Below, in pieces: positions 62,017 to 64,000 of a stretch of 64,000 bases of DNA. Source of the DNA: SOIV01 sp964435925 (GTDB lineage: Bacteria; Acidobacteriota; Aminicenantia; Aminicenantales; Aminicenantaceae); the NCBI GenBank assembly GCA_964435925.1, contig CAYTBG010000002.1:1-64000 (forward strand), given 5' to 3'. The notes below the pieces were generated by a model. The model did not search any database, was not told the origin of the DNA, and saw only the letters and a program-made list of their open reading frames with translations. The translations under genes were made by a program, and so were the position numbers. The first letter of the stretch is position 1. The number at the start of each line of letters is the position of its first letter.

Positions 62017-63786
62017 TTAATTATGTTCTGTTTCAGACCGCGGCTCGAGCTTCTGGTGTTCGATGATAATCCGGAGCCACCAGTCAGGATATTGGATGGT
62101 TTTTCTCTCTCTGGTCTCTTGGTTATAGATGAAGAGATGATTATATTTGACCAACAACTGGTCGCCCAGTTCCCACCAGGCCTCGATGACCCTCTCTGCA
62201 TTGTTCAGACAATATGTGGTTAAAAACTCTCTTGCCAGGTCAGGATCTTGCTTGTAGAGATCCAGAGCAGCCTTGTCGATAGCCGCAGTGTTTTTCAGAG
62301 CCGGCTTTTCCCATTTTTCCCGGGCCTTTTTCACGTCTTCGATAGCCAGTGAATAGGCGACCTGGGTGTGGAAACCGACATAATCAAATGCCCAGCGGGC
62401 AGATTTTCTATCAAAGACAAAATGGTCTCCGATTTCGAAAGATTTGGGTATCCCGGTTATCCCGGCGCCATAAAGGGGCATGAAGCAGGAGGTATCCTGA
62501 GCGCCCCAAGCAAGCCAGACGATTCCTCCGATGGGATGGGGAAGCCATCCTCTCGACTGGGTAACAGTAACGTACTCGGCGCGGTTGTCGCTGATAAATC
62601 TTTTAGTATCCCAGGTTTTTCCGTCAAATTTATAGGGCCTGGTCAGATAGTTGGGATTGGAGAAAGGTCCGGCCTGGAGGGTCTCGCTCAAGTCGAAATG
62701 AGTTCCCTCGTATTTATCCCGGGTAAGACGTATGACATCCTCCACGGACAACTTCTTATCCGGCTTAACAGAAAACGGAAAATCCATGTTGGGAACATCG
62801 GGGCTGAATTTTTTGGAAGAGGCCACAAGATCGAAGAATCTCCACAGGCGGCTATGCCATCCATGTGTGCTGTTTGCGCTTCCTTCTATCGGAGAATAGG
62901 CTTTTTTCCAGTTAAAAGGTTCACCGCTTTTTGGATCATAATAGCCGTTCTCTACGGCATAGGAGATAACATTAGCTGAAGCCATGAAATAATCGGGCTT
63001 GTTGAGGTCGATCTCTCCTATTCTTGACTCGTTGGGACAGACACTGACATGGTCGTCCGGCACGCGTTGGGCGCACCAGATGGCTCCTGGTTTTCCGGTT
63101 TTTGGATTCCACAAAGATCCCACAGGCATGATTTCGAAGATCCATACCTCGTTGGGATCAGCCACAGCCAGCATCTCTCCATAATCAGTATGCCCATATC
63201 CATGCTCTTCAGCTAAAGAGCCCATGAGCTTGATAGCCTCTCTCGCAGTCTTGCACCTTTCCATGGCCAGCAGTGTGAGCATGGTGATGTCGAATTTTGG
63301 CGCAGGTGTCAGGTTGTTCATCTTGGGGCGGCTGCCGATTGTGGATTCTCCTATCGCCAATTGCTGATCGTTCATGTACCCAAACGACCCGTGAACGAAT
63401 GCGTAGGTATGAGCGATCTGTGGAATTTCAAGCCCAGTGAAGTTTTTCTCGTAAACCACCTCCCATTTCAATCCTTCCTCAGGCGGAAATGTCTTGAACT
63501 GATCAATATGGTAGATTTTACGCATGGAACCTGGCTCATGATCTGCTGCGGGGATGTAGCGCCAGGTCCAATCACATACACCACAGTCACAGGTGTGGGT
63601 TGTGATGACAGAGCCGTCGACAGATGCATTTTTTCCTACGATGATCACGGTACACCCTTTACTCGCATAGTCTGTGATCAGGCATTCATCTTGCTGCCCC
63701 TGAGAACCTTTTAGAGAGAATGCACTAAAGAGGCCCAAAGAGAGAAATAGAATGCCAACGATCAAAGAGAATTTTTTTTGATTCAC
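62017..63786 (-). CDS. C69-family dipeptidase, exported
   Basis: The 589-residue protein has a signal sequence (FSLIVGILFLSLGLFSAFSL), then the C69 Ntn-hydrolase core beginning GCTVIIVGKNASVDGSVITT, whose cysteine is the expected nucleophile after processing. HTCDCGVCDWTWRYIPA and FVHGSFGYMNDQQLAIGEST are family segments. Members cut dipeptides or act as peptidases in nutrient use. The propeptide-like part between signal and Cys is short. Five or more cysteines near residues 67-72 may bind metal. Confidence 0.92.
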   Translation of the reverse strand: MNQKKFSLIVGILFLSLGLFSAFSLKGSQGQQDECLITDYASKGCTVIIVGKNASVDGSVITTHTCDCGVCDWTWRYIPAADHEPGSMRKIYHIDQFKTFPPEEGLKWEVVYEKNFTGLEIPQIAHTYAFVHGSFGYMNDQQLAIGESTIGSRPKMNNLTPAPKFDITMLTLLAMERCKTAREAIKLMGSLAEEHGYGHTDYGEMLAVADPNEVWIFEIMPVGSLWNPKTGKPGAIWCAQRVPDDHVSVCPNESRIGEIDLNKPDYFMASANVISYAVENGYYDPKSGEPFNWKKAYSPIEGSANSTHGWHSRLWRFFDLVASSKKFSPDVPNMDFPFSVKPDKKLSVEDVIRLTRDKYEGTHFDLSETLQAGPFSNPNYLTRPYKFDGKTWDTKRFISDNRAEYVTVTQSRGWLPHPIGGIVWLAWGAQDTSCFMPLYGAGITGIPKSFEIGDHFVFDRKSARWAFDYVGFHTQVAYSLAIEDVKKAREKWEKPALKNTAAIDKAALDLYKQDPDLAREFLTTYCLNNAERVIEAWWELGDQLLVKYNHLFIYNQETRERKTIQYPDWWLRIIIEHQKLEPRSETEHN

Positions 63787-63858
63787 GTTTACCTCCTAAA
63801 GATTGGATGGATGCAATTTATGTTGATGGCCCATTCTCCAGAGATTCAGAAAAATCCT

Positions 63859-64000
63859 CATAATGATGGCTTTTCCCTTAAAACATTTTCAAGGTTTTGC
63901 GGCTTTCTGAGAACTGGACGCAATTTACACAGAAATTCATAAAGATCTTTTTTAGTTGGAAATTCTACCAGTCCTTCACTTCTTCTTTGGACTTCTCTGA
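63859..64000 (-). CDS. Possible partial gene at the right edge, C-terminus only
   Basis: The minus strand is open from the right edge to TGA at 63861-63859 and reads SEGLVEFPTKKDLYEFLCKL, then VLRKPQNLENVLREKPSL. It looks like real protein, but the start lies outside the window and no family is recognised. Confidence 0.35.

Noticed and set aside
1..64000. CRISPR arrays, rRNA or tRNA genes
   Set aside because: No regularly spaced direct repeats, no rRNA core sequences and no tRNA T-arm motifs in proper context were found on reading through.

Overview
The window looks like a chromosomal segment of a Gram-negative-type bacterium. It carries a meso-DAP-type MurE, a BamD-like outer-membrane lipoprotein and a family-9 (heptosyltransferase-like) glycosyltransferase. 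A PadR regulator sits next to an 881-residue FtsX/MacB-type permease, a style of gene pair common in Acidobacteriota and Candidatus Aminicenantes. I infer an Aminicenantes/Acidobacteriota-like host with low confidence. No rRNA, tRNA or CRISPR array was found.

Region 1 (1-31260) is loosely packed and stress-related. Its main feature is a duplication. Block 1 has a coiled-coil stress protein, an NAD-dependent epimerase and a D-Ala-D-Ala-ligase-like ATP-grasp enzyme (1436-3652), then a trehalose module (TreT 5406-6620, OtsA-OtsB fusion 6898-9114), then a universal stress protein and an unknown 144-residue protein (9453-10515). Block 2 has the same three leading genes (18653-20869, the epimerase carrying a nonsense codon), then an asparagine-synthase-like amidotransferase and mannosyl-3-phosphoglycerate synthase (21009-23929), then the same Usp plus 144-residue pair (24335-25399), and then rpoD. 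Equivalent flanking genes thus enclose two different compatible-solute modules. A conserved promoter/leader of roughly 150-220 bases occurs three times (before 1436, 9363 and 18653). Between the blocks lie a BamD-like lipoprotein, a SnoaL-like lipoprotein, a run of very small genes with an XRE regulator, a zinc-ribbon protein and a PC4-domain protein (13503-15396), a sodium:solute symporter and ribosomal protein bS21.

Region 2 (27257-30981) holds a sulfatase-fold protein, a small membrane export protein and a glycosyltransferase, probably acting at the cell envelope.

Region 3 (31261-48274, minus strand) is a tightly packed division and cell-wall operon: mraZ-rsmH-ftsL-ftsI-murE-murF-mraY-murD-ftsW-murG-murC-ftsQ-ftsA-ftsZ, ending in hutI, which overlaps ftsZ. 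murB and ddl are absent from the cluster. Upstream of mraZ is a near-consensus promoter followed by three MraZ boxes with a 10-base period, the last covering the start codon.

Region 4 (48551-64000) is ordinary mixed chromosome: DUF2007, NUDIX, archaeal-type class V fructose-bisphosphatase, M23 peptidase, alanine/sodium symporter, cyclophilin, permease with PadR, a broken beta-lactamase-family gene, aspartate racemase, a flavodoxin/ferredoxin protein and a C69 dipeptidase. A possible unfinished gene runs off the right edge.

REP-like sequences built on GGGGnCAGG, a decayed REP-associated transposase and a 170-179-base dispersed repeat are scattered through the window.
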